Shown in pieces: positions 36,329 through 44,678 of a DNA stretch of 64,000 nt (position 1 is its first letter; every line of letters begins with the position of its first letter). Position numbers and translations under genes: made by a program. The DNA lies in the NCBI RefSeq assembly GCF_004366075.1, contig NZ_SODU01000001.1:1631036-1695035 (forward strand). The letters run 5' to 3'. This DNA comes from Kribbella pratensis. Its GTDB lineage: Bacteria; Actinomycetota; Actinomycetes; Propionibacteriales; Kribbellaceae. The notes under the pieces were generated by a model. That model searched no databases. It worked only from the letters and a program-made list of their open reading frames with translations, and was not told the origin of the DNA.

Positions 36329-36347
36329 ATCCGTAGGACGGACGGAT
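36329..36347. promoter_or_regulatory. Inverted repeat between response regulator and NatA-like gene
   Basis: ATCCGT at 36329-36334 and ACGGAT at 36342-36347 form a 6-7-6 inverted repeat ending at the last base of the response-regulator gene and 114 bp before the ATPase start. A TAGTTT hexamer on the minus strand near 36275-36280 could be a promoter for the transporter. The repeat may be an operator for the regulator or a weak terminator. Confidence 0.35.
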
Positions 36348-37018
36348 CAGCCTGTCGGGTCGTCGCCCGGGGTGACGAGGCCGCATTCGTAGGCGAAGAC
36401 GACGGCTTGGACGCGGTCGCGGAGACCTAGTTTGAGCAGTACGCGGGAGACGTGGGTCTTGACCGTCGCCTCGCCGACGTACAACTGGTTGGCGATCTCG
36501 GTGTTGGTCAGGCCGCGGGCGATCAGCCCGAGCACCTCGCGTTCGCGCTCGGTGAGCTCCGCGAGGAGGTCCGGGCGGTACACCCGCTCTCCCTTGCCCG
36601 TGAATCGCTTGATCACCCGCCGGGTGACCTCGGGCGCGAGCAGCGCGTGCCCGGAGTGCACCACCTGGATCGCCTCCACCAGGTCCTCGGGCGCGGTGTT
36701 CTTGAGCAGGAAGCCGCTCGCGCCCGCCCCGAGCGACTCGAAGAGGTAGTCGTCACGGTCGAACGTGGTGAGGATGACGACCTTCCCGGCGTCCTCCGCC
36801 ACGATCCGCTGGGTCGCGCTGATCCCGTCCATGCCGGGCATCTGGACATCCATCAGTACGACGTCCGGCCGCAACGCCAGCGCCAGCTCGATCGCCTTCT
36901 CACCGTCCGCGGCCTCGCCGACCACCTCGATCTCCGGCTCGACCGACAGGATCATCCGGAACCCGGCGCGCACCAGGTCCTGATCGTCGACCAGCAGCAC
37001 CCGCATCGGGTCAGTCAC
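36347..37018 (-). CDS. Two-component response regulator, NarL/FixJ family
   Basis: 223 residues from GTG 37018, which overlaps the kinase stop by 8 bp. Receiver domain 5-120 has Asp11-Asp12, the phosphoacceptor Asp57 (VVLMDVQMPGMDG) and Lys in FLLKNT. The C-terminal LuxR-type HTH is ELTEREREVLGLIARGLTNT with VGEATVKTHVSRVLLKLGLR. It is partnered with the histidine kinase encoded just upstream and probably controls the NatAB-like genes downstream. Confidence 0.93.
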   Translation of the reverse strand: MTDPMRVLLVDDQDLVRAGFRMILSVEPEIEVVGEAADGEKAIELALALRPDVVLMDVQMPGMDGISATQRIVAEDAGKVVILTTFDRDDYLFESLGAGASGFLLKNTAPEDLVEAIQVVHSGHALLAPEVTRRVIKRFTGKGERVYRPDLLAELTEREREVLGLIARGLTNTEIANQLYVGEATVKTHVSRVLLKLGLRDRVQAVVFAYECGLVTPGDDPTG

Positions 37019-38372
37019 GTACTTCTCCCCCAGCCAACGGACGGTTCTGCGGATCCAGCGGGATCCGGACCCGGACGCGGAATCCTCCCACGGGACGCGG
37101 ACCGATCTCACTCTCGCCGCCGAGCAGACCGACCCGTTCGCGGATCCCGACATGGCCGAGCCGGCTGCCTACCGGGGCGTGCTTCGGGCGGCCGTCGTCG
37201 AGCACCTCGAGCTCGACCGCGTCATCGAGATAACGCAGTGTGACGTGGGCGCTGCGGGCCGTCGAGTGCTTGCGGACGTTCGCGAGCGCTTCCTGCGCGA
37301 TCCGGTACACCGACACCGAGACGGTCGTGGGCAGTTCGGCCGGCGATCCGATCTGGTGGAAGCCGACCTCCAGACCGAGGCTGTTCGCCTCCGCGATCAG
37401 CGCGGGCAGCCGGTCCGCGCCGGCCTGCGGCTCCTTGGGATCCGGCGTACCGACGTCGAGGTCGGGATCCGCCGAGCGGAGCATGCCCAGCAGCTGGCGC
37501 ATTTCGTTGACCGCGCTCCGGCTGGACTCCTCGATCACGTTCAGCGCGTTCTTCGCCGCGTCCGGGTCGGCGTCCATCACCCGCCGGGCACCGCCTGCCT
37601 GGATGCCGATGCTGCTGATGTGGTGGGCGACGACGTCGTGCAGCTCACGGGAGATCCGCAGCCGCTCGTCGATCACCGCGCGTCGCGAGTTCGCCTCCTG
37701 CTGCGCCGCCAGCTCGGTCGCCTGCTGCTCGAGCTCGAACCGCTGCCGCGCGGTCGCCCACGCGGTCCGTCCCCAGAAGTACGCACCGAAGAAGTAGAGG
37801 ACGTTCAGCGCGACGGTGATGATCACGTTCGACACGTACGGCGAGAACAGCGCGTGGTTCGGCCCGTCGATCGCGTTGTTGCGCAGCGCGGTGACGAAGT
37901 TGAGCGCCAGCCAGCCGAACATCCCGACGAAGACGACCGTGATCGCGGCCTTCATCAGCCGCCGGTCCCGCGCCCAGGCGACGGCCGCGTAGATCGCCAT
38001 GAACATCGTCGACTGGGTGACCAGATTGCCGGCGAACGCGAACGCCGCCCGCTCGCCGTTCACCACGAACAGCACCGCGACGGCCAGCAGCACCGGAACC
38101 GGCCAGCGGCGCCGGAAACACAGTGGCAGCGCGGCGGCCGCACTCAGCACGTACGGCTCGACGCCGCCGATCCCCAGGTCCACATGCGTCGGCGAGCCGC
38201 CGCGTGCGAGCTCGGTCCCGAACAGGCCCGCGACCGCCATCCCGAGACCGAGCAGTACGTCGTACCGTTGCTCGCGGGCCGTCGGCGCTGGACGGGTCCA
38301 GCCACGCACCGCCGTACCGGACGCCGGTGGTGTGCCCGGTTCGGCATCCGTACGCAGCTCAACGGTGGACAT
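37011..38372 (-). CDS. Sensor histidine kinase, HisKA_3 type
   Basis: 453 residues. About six N-terminal transmembrane helices (for example YVLSAAAALPLCF, VPVLLAVAVLFVVNG, AAITVVFVGMFGWLALNFV) form a sensor without a large extracellular domain. The dimerisation and phosphoacceptor segment has His245 in RISRELHDVVAHHISSIGIQ, and the HATPase domain follows with IAQEALANVRKHS and LGHVGIRERVGLLGGE. TAGGGT (minus strand, 38381-38386) lies eight bases before the ATG. Divergent from lipA with 56 bp between starts. The intramembrane sensor and NatAB partner suggest cell-envelope sensing, as in LiaSR-like systems; this is inference. Confidence 0.92.
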   Translation of the reverse strand: MSTVELRTDAEPGTPPASGTAVRGWTRPAPTAREQRYDVLLGLGMAVAGLFGTELARGGSPTHVDLGIGGVEPYVLSAAAALPLCFRRRWPVPVLLAVAVLFVVNGERAAFAFAGNLVTQSTMFMAIYAAVAWARDRRLMKAAITVVFVGMFGWLALNFVTALRNNAIDGPNHALFSPYVSNVIITVALNVLYFFGAYFWGRTAWATARQRFELEQQATELAAQQEANSRRAVIDERLRISRELHDVVAHHISSIGIQAGGARRVMDADPDAAKNALNVIEESSRSAVNEMRQLLGMLRSADPDLDVGTPDPKEPQAGADRLPALIAEANSLGLEVGFHQIGSPAELPTTVSVSVYRIAQEALANVRKHSTARSAHVTLRYLDDAVELEVLDDGRPKHAPVGSRLGHVGIRERVGLLGGESEIGPRPVGGFRVRVRIPLDPQNRPLAGGEVRD

Positions 38373-38428
38373 AGCTCATCACCCTACGGGTGGAACGCCC
38401 CTGAACCCCGGCGCGTACCCTTGGAGGC

Positions 38429-39367
38429 GTGACCATCGCCCCAGAAGGACGGAAACTGCTCAGGCTCGAGGTGCGCAACGCGGAGACCCCGATCGAGCGC
38501 AAACCCGAGTGGATCAAGACCCGCGCCAAGATGGGCCCGGAGTACCAGGCGCTGCAGAAACTCGTGAAGTCCGAGGGACTGCACACGGTGTGCCAGGAAG
38601 CCGGCTGCCCGAACATCTTCGAGTGCTGGGAGGACCGCGAGGCGACCTTCCTGATCGGCGGGGACCAGTGCACCCGGCGCTGTGACTTCTGCCAGATCGA
38701 CACCGGCAAACCGGAGGCGCTGGACCGCGACGAGCCGCGCCGTGTCGCCGAGTCGGTCCGCACCATGGGTCTGCGCTACGCGACCGTGACCGGTGTTGCC
38801 CGCGACGACCTGGACGACGGCGGCGCCTGGCTGTACGCCGAGACGATCCGCCAGATCCACGAGCTGAACCCGGGCACCGGTGTGGAGATGCTCGCGCCGG
38901 ACTTCAACGCCGTACCCGAGCAGCTCGCCGAGGTGTTCTCGTCGCGGCCGGAGGTGTTCGCGCACAACGTCGAGACCGTGCCGCGGATCTTCCGCCGGAT
39001 CCGGCCCGGATTCCGCTACGAGCGCTCGCTGGACGTCATCACCCAGGCCCGCGACTACGGACTCGTCACCAAGTCGAACCTGATCCTCGGCATGGGCGAG
39101 ACCCGCGACGAGGTCAGCCAGGCGCTGAAGGACCTGCACGCGGCGGGCTGCGAGATCATCACGATCACGCAGTACCTGCGGCCCTCGGTGCGGCACCACC
39201 CGGTCGAGCGCTGGGTGAAGCCCGAGGAGTTCGTCGAACTGGACGCCGAGGCGCAGGAGATCGGTTTCGCCGGAGTCATGTCCGGTCCGCTCGTACGTTC
39301 GTCGTACCGGGCCGGTCGGCTGTACCGTCAGGCCGTTGAGTCACGTATGAACGCCGCTCAGGCATAA
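38429..39367 (+). CDS. lipA: Lipoyl synthase
   Basis: 312 residues. Auxiliary-cluster cysteines Cys55, Cys60 and Cys66 ([12 protein letters not shown]) and the radical-SAM cluster Cys81, Cys85 and Cys88 (CTRRCDFC), with the C-terminal RSSYRAG whose serine caps the auxiliary cluster. It inserts two sulfurs into octanoyl groups placed by LipB. GTG 38429 follows TACCCT by seven bases; the GGAGG there is too close to the start to work as a Shine-Dalgarno. A DUF4191 gene follows after 16 bp, as in other actinobacteria. Confidence 0.97.
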   Translation: MTIAPEGRKLLRLEVRNAETPIERKPEWIKTRAKMGPEYQALQKLVKSEGLHTVCQEAGCPNIFECWEDREATFLIGGDQCTRRCDFCQIDTGKPEALDRDEPRRVAESVRTMGLRYATVTGVARDDLDDGGAWLYAETIRQIHELNPGTGVEMLAPDFNAVPEQLAEVFSSRPEVFAHNVETVPRIFRRIRPGFRYERSLDVITQARDYGLVTKSNLILGMGETRDEVSQALKDLHAAGCEIITITQYLRPSVRHHPVERWVKPEEFVELDAEAQEIGFAGVMSGPLVRSSYRAGRLYRQAVESRMNAAQA

Positions 39368-39383
39368 GAGGACAAGGGTAGAG

Positions 39384-40079
39384 ATGGCCAAGAACGACGC
39401 GCCCGAAGAGAAGACCAGCAGGCTCAAGCAGATCGTTTCGGCGTACAAGCTGACCCAGAAGTCCGAGCCGCTGGTCGGCCTGGTGCTCGCCGGGATCTTC
39501 CTCGGCATCGTCGCACTGGCCGTGCTCGGCGGTTTCCTGGTGGGCCCGCTGCTGGTGTGGATCCCGCTCGGCGTCGCGTTGGGCTTCCTGGCCGCCACGA
39601 TCGTCTTCGGCCGCAAGGTCGAGAAGGCGGCGTACAGCCAGATCGAGGGTCAGGCCGGTGCGGCCGCGTCCGCGCTGCAGACGCTGCGCCGCGGCTGGAG
39701 TGTTGACCCCGCGGTTGCGGTCACCAAGAACTCCGACATCGTCCACCGGGTGGTCGGCAAGCCCGGCATCATCCTGGTCGGCGAGGGTCAGCCGAGCCGG
39801 GTGAAGAACCTGCTCGCGGCCGAGGCCAAGAAGCACAACCGGGTCGCGGGCGGAGCGCCGGTGACGCAGATCGTGGCCGGCAAGGGCGAGGGCGAGATCG
39901 ACATCCGCAAGCTGACCAAGTACGTGATGAAGCTGCCGGCCGTCCTGCAGCCGTCCGAGATCACCGATCTGCTGCAGCGGCTGAAGGCGCTGGACGCGGT
40001 CCGGCCGCAGGTGCCGATGCCGAAGGGCCCGGTGCCGACGAGTCTCAAGGGTGCTCGCCAGGCGATGCGCGGCCGCTGA
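39384..40079 (+). CDS. DUF4191 family membrane protein
   Basis: 231 residues. A basic N-terminus (SRLKQIVSAYKLTQKSEPLV) precedes two transmembrane helices at about 33-53 and 57-77, then a soluble domain (about 80-231) with GRKVEKAAYSQIEGQAGAAA and GIILVGEGQPSRVKNLLAAE. This corresponds to the DUF4191 proteins encoded beside lipA throughout actinobacteria; function unknown. The soluble part has an alpha/beta look. RBS GAGG-like purines precede ATG 39384, and it is probably co-transcribed with lipA. Confidence 0.88.
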   Translation: MAKNDAPEEKTSRLKQIVSAYKLTQKSEPLVGLVLAGIFLGIVALAVLGGFLVGPLLVWIPLGVALGFLAATIVFGRKVEKAAYSQIEGQAGAAASALQTLRRGWSVDPAVAVTKNSDIVHRVVGKPGIILVGEGQPSRVKNLLAAEAKKHNRVAGGAPVTQIVAGKGEGEIDIRKLTKYVMKLPAVLQPSEITDLLQRLKALDAVRPQVPMPKGPVPTSLKGARQAMRGR

Positions 40080-40238
40080 AACAGCTGTTGGGGTATCTCT
40101 GAGTGAGACACCGGTAACCCGGCGGTCGCTCGGGCAGTTGATCTGTCGTGACGTGGCACGTGTGTGCCTCCGTGTCGCGCTGTGGGGTGGCTGGTTGGCC
40201 TTAAGGTGCGACCAGGACGGATCGATACAGGGGTAGAG

Positions 40239-41531
40239 ATGACGGATGTGATGCCGCGCGTGCAGCATCCTGTACACGCGCCGGACACCGGGACCTGGCC
40301 GACACTGGCCCGACCACGGTCGAACCCGGTCCGTCGGTACGGCGCTGCGACCGCGATCCGGCTGATCGCCAAGGATCTCCCGGCCACGATCCACCTGGAC
40401 CGCAACCGCTCGTTCGGCCTCGGCGGGCCCGCCATGCGGGTGCACCGTACGTCGGCGTTCCTGGACCGGCTCGGGCAGGACGCCGGGTCCGGGTTCGGCG
40501 AGGCGTACCTGGCCGGCGACTGGGACCCGGAGCCGGGCACCGACCTGGCCGACCTGCTGGTCCCGTTCGCGGAGCGGTTCAGCAACGAGGAGACCCGGCA
40601 CCTGCTGCCGAAGTGGGCGCAGTCGCTGCGCTGGCTGGTCACCCGGTCGCAGCCGGGCGAGCAGGAGAACGACCGGGCCGGCGCCCGGGAGAACATCAGC
40701 CGGCACTACGACCTGAGCAATTCGATGTTCTCGGAGTTCCTCGATCCGACCCTCACGTACTCCGCGGCGTACTTCGGCGGCGACCCGACGGCCGATCTCG
40801 CGACGGCGTCGTACGACGAACTCTCCGCCGCCCAGCTGCGCAAGCTGGACTCGATCCTCGACGCGGCGGGGGTGCGGTCCGGCTCACGGGTGCTCGACAT
40901 CGGCTGCGGCTGGGCGAGCCTGGCGATCCGCGCCGCGCAGCGTGGCGCGTGGGTGACGGCGATCACGATCGCGTCGCAGCAGGCGTTGCTGGCCCAGCGA
41001 AAGATCGCCGAGGCCGGTGTCGGCGACCGCGTACAGGTCGCGCTGCGCGACTACCGCGACCAGATCGGCGAGTTCGACGCCGTACTGAGTGTGGAAATGA
41101 TCGAGGCGGTCGGCGAGAAGTACTGGCCCGTGTACTTCGAAGCGATCGAGCGACGGCTCGCACCCGGCGGGGTCGGCGTCGTGCAGGCGATCGTGATGCC
41201 GCACGAGCGGATGCTCGCGACCCGGAACACGTTCACCTGGGTGCAGAAGTACATCTTCCCCGGCGGGCTGATCCCGTCGATCAAGGTGATCGAGGACGTC
41301 ACCGCACAGCACACCGGCCTGCGGGCGGAGGTGATCCGCCACCTCGGTGGGGACTACGCGCGGACGCTGCGGGTCTGGCGGAACCGGTTCATCGAGCACT
41401 GGCCGGCGATCGCGGCGCTCGGGTTCGACGACACGTTCCGGCGGATGTGGGAGTTCTACCTCGCGTACTCCGAGGCGGGCTTCCGGACCGGGTACCTCGA
41501 CGACGTACAGCTGCTGCTCACGCGGCGCTAA
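40239..41531 (+). CDS. Cyclopropane-fatty-acyl-phospholipid synthase family methyltransferase
   Basis: 430 residues from ATG 40239. The N-terminal lipid-binding part has RTSAFLDRLGQDAGSGFGEA and YLAGDWDPEPGTDLADLLVP, and the methyltransferase domain has the SAM motif VLDIGCGWASLAIRAAQRGA, the substrate-facing HYDLSNSMFSEFLDPTLTYS and RNTFTWVQKYIFPGGLIPS. CFA synthases methylate double bonds of membrane phospholipids. It is inserted between the DUF4191 and RDD genes of the conserved lipA-glnA neighbourhood. In the 159 bp before it I see only a weak hairpin (40092-40112) and no strong promoter. Confidence 0.9.
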   Translation: MTDVMPRVQHPVHAPDTGTWPTLARPRSNPVRRYGAATAIRLIAKDLPATIHLDRNRSFGLGGPAMRVHRTSAFLDRLGQDAGSGFGEAYLAGDWDPEPGTDLADLLVPFAERFSNEETRHLLPKWAQSLRWLVTRSQPGEQENDRAGARENISRHYDLSNSMFSEFLDPTLTYSAAYFGGDPTADLATASYDELSAAQLRKLDSILDAAGVRSGSRVLDIGCGWASLAIRAAQRGAWVTAITIASQQALLAQRKIAEAGVGDRVQVALRDYRDQIGEFDAVLSVEMIEAVGEKYWPVYFEAIERRLAPGGVGVVQAIVMPHERMLATRNTFTWVQKYIFPGGLIPSIKVIEDVTAQHTGLRAEVIRHLGGDYARTLRVWRNRFIEHWPAIAALGFDDTFRRMWEFYLAYSEAGFRTGYLDDVQLLLTRR

Positions 41532-41554
41532 CTGGCGGCTAACTGGCGGCTAAC
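41528..41554. repeat. 11-bp tandem repeat across two convergent stop codons
   Basis: CTAACTGGCGG is repeated head to tail at 41528-41538 and 41539-41549 and begins a third time (41550-41554). It supplies TAA for the fatty-acid synthase gene (41529-41531) and TAG for the convergent RDD gene (41550-41552). It probably arose by slippage; each extra unit leaves both stops intact. Confidence 0.8.
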
Positions 41555-42011
41555 GCAGTACGACGACCGTCCTGGCGGCGAGGTCGTGCAGCCCGCGGCG
41601 GTCGCGGTCGAAGATCACCGCGGGGATCAGAAAGCTGATCAGCAGCGCGCGGATGATGCCGGCCAGCAGACCGGGCGGAGCCGTGTACGTCTTCCGGTCG
41701 CGGACCGGGACGACCCGCAGACCGCAGATCCGGTGGCCGATGGTGCCGCCGGCCAGGCCGGTCAGGATCGCGGTCGTCGCGAAGAAGACCGTCGAGTGCA
41801 TCAGGCTGTAGCCGGTGCCGCCTGCCCACATCGGTTGACCCATCACCACAGACGCGATCAGGCCCGCGATCAGCCAGTCGATCAGCAGCGCCAGCAGGCG
41901 GCCGCCCCAGGTCGCGGCCGAGCCCGGGCCGTCCTCGGGAAGGCCCAGCCGATTGCCCGGGTAACGGAATTCTTCGGAGGGTCCGGTTGCGGCCGCCGCG
42001 GATGATGCCAT
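41550..42011 (-). CDS. RDD family membrane protein
   Basis: 153 residues from ATG 42011. RDD-family features are TWGGRLLALLIDWLIAGLIA near the N-terminus and a further pair of helices with GTIGHRICGLRVVPVRDRKT and AGIIRALLISFLIPAVIFDR, ending RRGLHDLAARTVVVL. Such proteins have three or four membrane helices; some act in ion transport, most are unknown. It lies convergent to the CFA-type gene and divergent from glnA, a place it holds in many actinobacteria. The start follows a TAGGCT -10 (42019-42024) by seven bases. Confidence 0.9.
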   Translation of the reverse strand: MASSAAAATGPSEEFRYPGNRLGLPEDGPGSAATWGGRLLALLIDWLIAGLIASVVMGQPMWAGGTGYSLMHSTVFFATTAILTGLAGGTIGHRICGLRVVPVRDRKTYTAPPGLLAGIIRALLISFLIPAVIFDRDRRGLHDLAARTVVVLR

Positions 42012-42018
42012 GATGTCT

Positions 42019-42024
42019 AGCCTA
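42019..42024 (-). promoter_or_regulatory. -10 of a probable leaderless promoter (RDD gene)
   Basis: TAGGCT on the minus strand ends seven bases before ATG 42011 and no Shine-Dalgarno is present. A transcript starting the usual 6-8 bases after the -10 would begin at or next to the A of the ATG. Confidence 0.6.
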
Positions 42025-42201
42025 CGGACACACCCCGGGGCGGTCCCACGCGGACCGCGAGATCTCAGGGCGTAACCGCCGTACACCAGTGGGTCAGCGC
42101 GGACACGCTGGGCGTAACATCCGCGAAACATCAGGGTCACGACGGAGAAACCGGCGGGCCCTACGTTCAGATGCAATCTCTGAGCCACCCTAGGAGTACG
42201 T

Positions 42202-43626
42202 ATGTTTTCCAGCGCTGAGGAGCTGCTCGCCTACGTCAAGAACGAAGGCGTCGAGATCGTCGATGTCCGGTTCTGTGACCTGCCGGGCATCATGCAGCAC
42301 TTCACCGTCCCGGTGTCGTCGTTCGGTCCCGAGGTCTTCGAGGACGGCCTCGCCTTCGACGGTTCGTCGGTCCGCGGTTTCCAGCAGATCCACGAGTCCG
42401 ACATGAAGCTGCTGCCGGACCCGACCAGCGCGTACGTCGACGAGTTCCGCAGCGCCAAGACGCTGGTGGTCAACTTCTTCGTGCACGACCCGCTGACCGG
42501 CGAGGCGTACTCGCGTGACCCGCGCAACATCGCCCGCAAGGCGCAGGAGTACCTGAAGTCGACCGGCATCGCGGACACCGCGTTCTTCGCGCCGGAGGCC
42601 GAGTTCTACGTCTTCGACGACGTCCGGTTCGAGACCAAGGCGAACTCCTCGCACTACTCGATCGACTCGATCGCCGGCGCCTGGAACACCGGCCGGGTCG
42701 AGGACGGCGGCAACCGCGGCTACAAGGTCCGCTACAAGGGTGGCTACTTCCCGGTCGCGCCGACCGACCACTTCGGCGAGCTGCGCGACGACATCACGCT
42801 GGCACTGGAGCGGTCCGGCCTGATCGTCGAGCGCGCCCACCACGAGGTCGGTACGGCGGGTCAGGCGGAGATCAACTTCCGCTTCGACGAGCTGCTCAAG
42901 GCCGCCGACGACGTGATGAAGTTCAAGTACATCGTCAAGAACACCGCGTGGAAGGCCGGCAAGACCGCGACCTTCATGCCGAAGCCGATCTTCGGTGACA
43001 ACGGCTCCGGCATGCACTGCCACCAGTCGCTGTGGAGCAACGGCGACCCGCTGTTCTACGACGAGTCCGGGTACGGCGGCCTGTCCGACACCGCCCGCTG
43101 GTACATCGGCGGCCTGCTCAAGCACGCCCCGTCGCTGCTGGCCTTCACGAACCCGACCGTGAACTCGTACCACCGCCTGGTGCCGGGCTTCGAGGCGCCG
43201 GTCAACCTGGTCTACTCGTCCCGGAACCGCTCGGCCTGCATCCGGATCCCGATCACCGGCTCGAACCCGAAGGCGAAGCGGATCGAGTTCCGCTGCCCCG
43301 ACCCGTCGGCGAACCCGTACCTGGCCTTCGCGGCGCAGCTGCTGGCCGGCCTGGACGGTATCCGCAACAAGATCGAGCCGGCCGACCCGGTCGACAAGGA
43401 CCTCTACGAGCTGCCGCCGGAGGAGCACGCGGGTATCGCGCAGGTCCCGACCTCGCTGCCGGCCGTGATCGACGCCCTCGAGGCCGACCACGCCTTCCTG
43501 CTCGAGGGTGACGTCTTCACCGAGGACCTGATCGAGACCTGGATCGACCTCAAGCGCGACAACGAAATCGCCCCGATCCAGCTCCGCCCCCACCCCCACG
43601 AGTTCGAGCTCTACTACGACGTCTGA
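42202..43626 (+). CDS. glnA: Glutamine synthetase type I
   Basis: 474 residues, standard GSI-beta length. Signatures are [17 protein letters not shown], the ATP-binding [20 protein letters not shown], the metal and substrate segments ([29 protein letters not shown]) and the adenylylation site Tyr402 in [11 protein letters not shown]. The enzyme forms dodecamers that make glutamine from glutamate and ammonia, and should be controlled by GlnE adenylylation. ATG 42202 has AGGAG at the right spacing. The gene ends in a strong terminator. Confidence 0.97.
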   Translation: MFSSAEELLAYVKNEGVEIVDVRFCDLPGIMQHFTVPVSSFGPEVFEDGLAFDGSSVRGFQQIHESDMKLLPDPTSAYVDEFRSAKTLVVNFFVHDPLTGEAYSRDPRNIARKAQEYLKSTGIADTAFFAPEAEFYVFDDVRFETKANSSHYSIDSIAGAWNTGRVEDGGNRGYKVRYKGGYFPVAPTDHFGELRDDITLALERSGLIVERAHHEVGTAGQAEINFRFDELLKAADDVMKFKYIVKNTAWKAGKTATFMPKPIFGDNGSGMHCHQSLWSNGDPLFYDESGYGGLSDTARWYIGGLLKHAPSLLAFTNPTVNSYHRLVPGFEAPVNLVYSSRNRSACIRIPITGSNPKAKRIEFRCPDPSANPYLAFAAQLLAGLDGIRNKIEPADPVDKDLYELPPEEHAGIAQVPTSLPAVIDALEADHAFLLEGDVFTEDLIETWIDLKRDNEIAPIQLRPHPHEFELYYDV

Positions 43627-43643
43627 GTTCGTACTGTGTCCGA

Positions 43644-43680
43644 GTGGCCCTCGATCTGGCAACAGGTTGAGGGCCACTTT
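43644..43680 (+). terminator. glnA intrinsic terminator
   Basis: GTGGCCCTC at 43644-43652 pairs with GAGGGCCAC at 43669-43677; inside, CTG and CAG close a GCAA tetraloop. TTTCGTT follows. It starts 18 bp after the glnA stop. Confidence 0.9.
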
Positions 43681-43774
43681 CGTTGTACCCCGCACCCGCT
43701 CTGCGGCTCGACACGATCAACGCCGCGACGGCGCGCCGCTTGTCGCTCTCCAGTCTCCGGCGCAAGCTAGGCGG

Positions 43775-44290
43775 GTGGGATTGTCTGCTGAGTCCTCCGA
43801 GGACAAGATCTGGTCTGAAGGTGTTGCACAGGAATACGGCCAGGACGAGCTCGAAGCGATGTGCACATGGCTTGACGTCAGCCTTGATTTGAACCAGCAG
43901 CGTCTGGAGTCAGTCACGACGCGAGTCGGCTTGGTCATCACCTTCGGCGCCGGAACCATCGCTCTGATGGCGGCCACTGTGAACGGGAAAGCCTGGCCAC
44001 TCACCGCACTCGCATCAGTCGTCAACGTTGTTGCAATGGCGCATGCGGCGACCAGTTTGCAAGCAGTGGTCAAGCCTGACCGCGACCCTACAACCACCTG
44101 GCGCACGATGTGGGGACCGCGGCAACCTGGTGAACTCCTCGTAGTTCTCTACAGACGCCGATCTGTGCTTTTCCATGACCAACGTCGAATCATTCAAGCT
44201 CGCACGTCGGCTCTGAAGCAGTCCTCGTGGGCCCTGGGTGTGGGAACGCTGTTGGCTGCAGGCGCAGTAATATTGTCCCGAGTCGCATGA
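43775..44290 (+). CDS. Three-helix membrane protein, SLATT/Pycsar-effector-like layout
   Basis: 171 residues from GTG 43775. A polar, acidic N-terminus (about 1-35) leads through an amphipathic segment DVSLDLNQQRLESVTTRVGL into a transmembrane hairpin (about 51-69 and 74-95). A cytoplasmic region of 55 residues with RRRSVLFHDQRRIIQARTSA follows, then a third helix (151-169). The order soluble helix, TM pair, linker, TM resembles SLATT-type and Pycsar membrane effectors, but I see no diagnostic motif and sequence identity is untested. Codons are visibly less GC-biased than in glnA, suggesting transfer. A small basic protein gene follows 12 bp later. Confidence 0.65.
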   Translation: MGLSAESSEDKIWSEGVAQEYGQDELEAMCTWLDVSLDLNQQRLESVTTRVGLVITFGAGTIALMAATVNGKAWPLTALASVVNVVAMAHAATSLQAVVKPDRDPTTTWRTMWGPRQPGELLVVLYRRRSVLFHDQRRIIQARTSALKQSSWALGVGTLLAAGAVILSRVA

Positions 44291-44302
44291 AAAGGGATCG
44301 AA

Positions 44303-44458
44303 ATGGCCGATAAAGAGGAGCCTCGTGCAGGTTCCGAGACTAAGCCGCCACCGATGCCAGCCGGCGACGACCCACGCAGCGGCAGCGAGATGAAGAGCTT
44401 CCTAGGCTCTGGCAACCGTAGGTCAAAAGGTGGCGACCGGGAGCGCAAGAAGCGCTGA
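44303..44458 (+). CDS. 51-residue basic, disordered small protein
   Basis: ATG 44303, with AAAGGGA eight bases upstream, opens a 51-codon frame ending at TGA 44458. It encodes MADKEEPRAGSETKPPPMPA, a middle part with DDPRSGSEMKSFLG and a very basic end GNRRSKGGDRERKKR. It is rich in charged residues, Gly and Pro and has no hydrophobic core. It is placed like the partner of the membrane-protein gene, sharing its less GC-rich codons. The basic tail could bind nucleic acid or membrane lipid. No function known. Confidence 0.6.
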   Translation: MADKEEPRAGSETKPPPMPAGDDPRSGSEMKSFLGSGNRRSKGGDRERKKR

Positions 44459-44629
44459 CTCCCGGGAGTCTGCACTCATCCGAGACTCGTCGGAGTCGTA
44501 GCCACTCTTCGAGCGCCGCATGCACTCCGGTGGATGTGGCTCTCGCATCTCCAGCGACCGCGTGAGCGCGACTTTGTGCACCGTTCGACCATTTCACGGG
44601 CCGTTTCATGGTCGAACGGTGCACAAAGT
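44457..44629. terminator. Group of three palindromes between convergent genes
   Basis: Three inverted repeats fill the 220-bp gap after the small-protein gene: GACTCCCGGGAGTC (44457-44470, overlapping the stop); GACTC-GTCG-GAGTC (44484-44497); and a perfect 22-bp inverted repeat, 44571-44592 with 44608-44629, whose 15-bp loop contains ACGGGCCGT. The last could stop transcription in both directions, since the aldo/keto reductase gene converges on it. A mobile-element or recombination origin is also possible. Nothing else is seen in 44459-44678. Confidence 0.7.
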
Positions 44630-44678
44630 GCCGATCGCGACCGGCCTGTCGGTCTGGGCGGGCATCTCTGGTTCCAGG

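Noticed and set aside
40092..40112. Hairpin after the DUF4191 gene as a terminator
   Set aside because: The stem is only 8 bp with one mismatch and has no U-tract; not listed as a feature.
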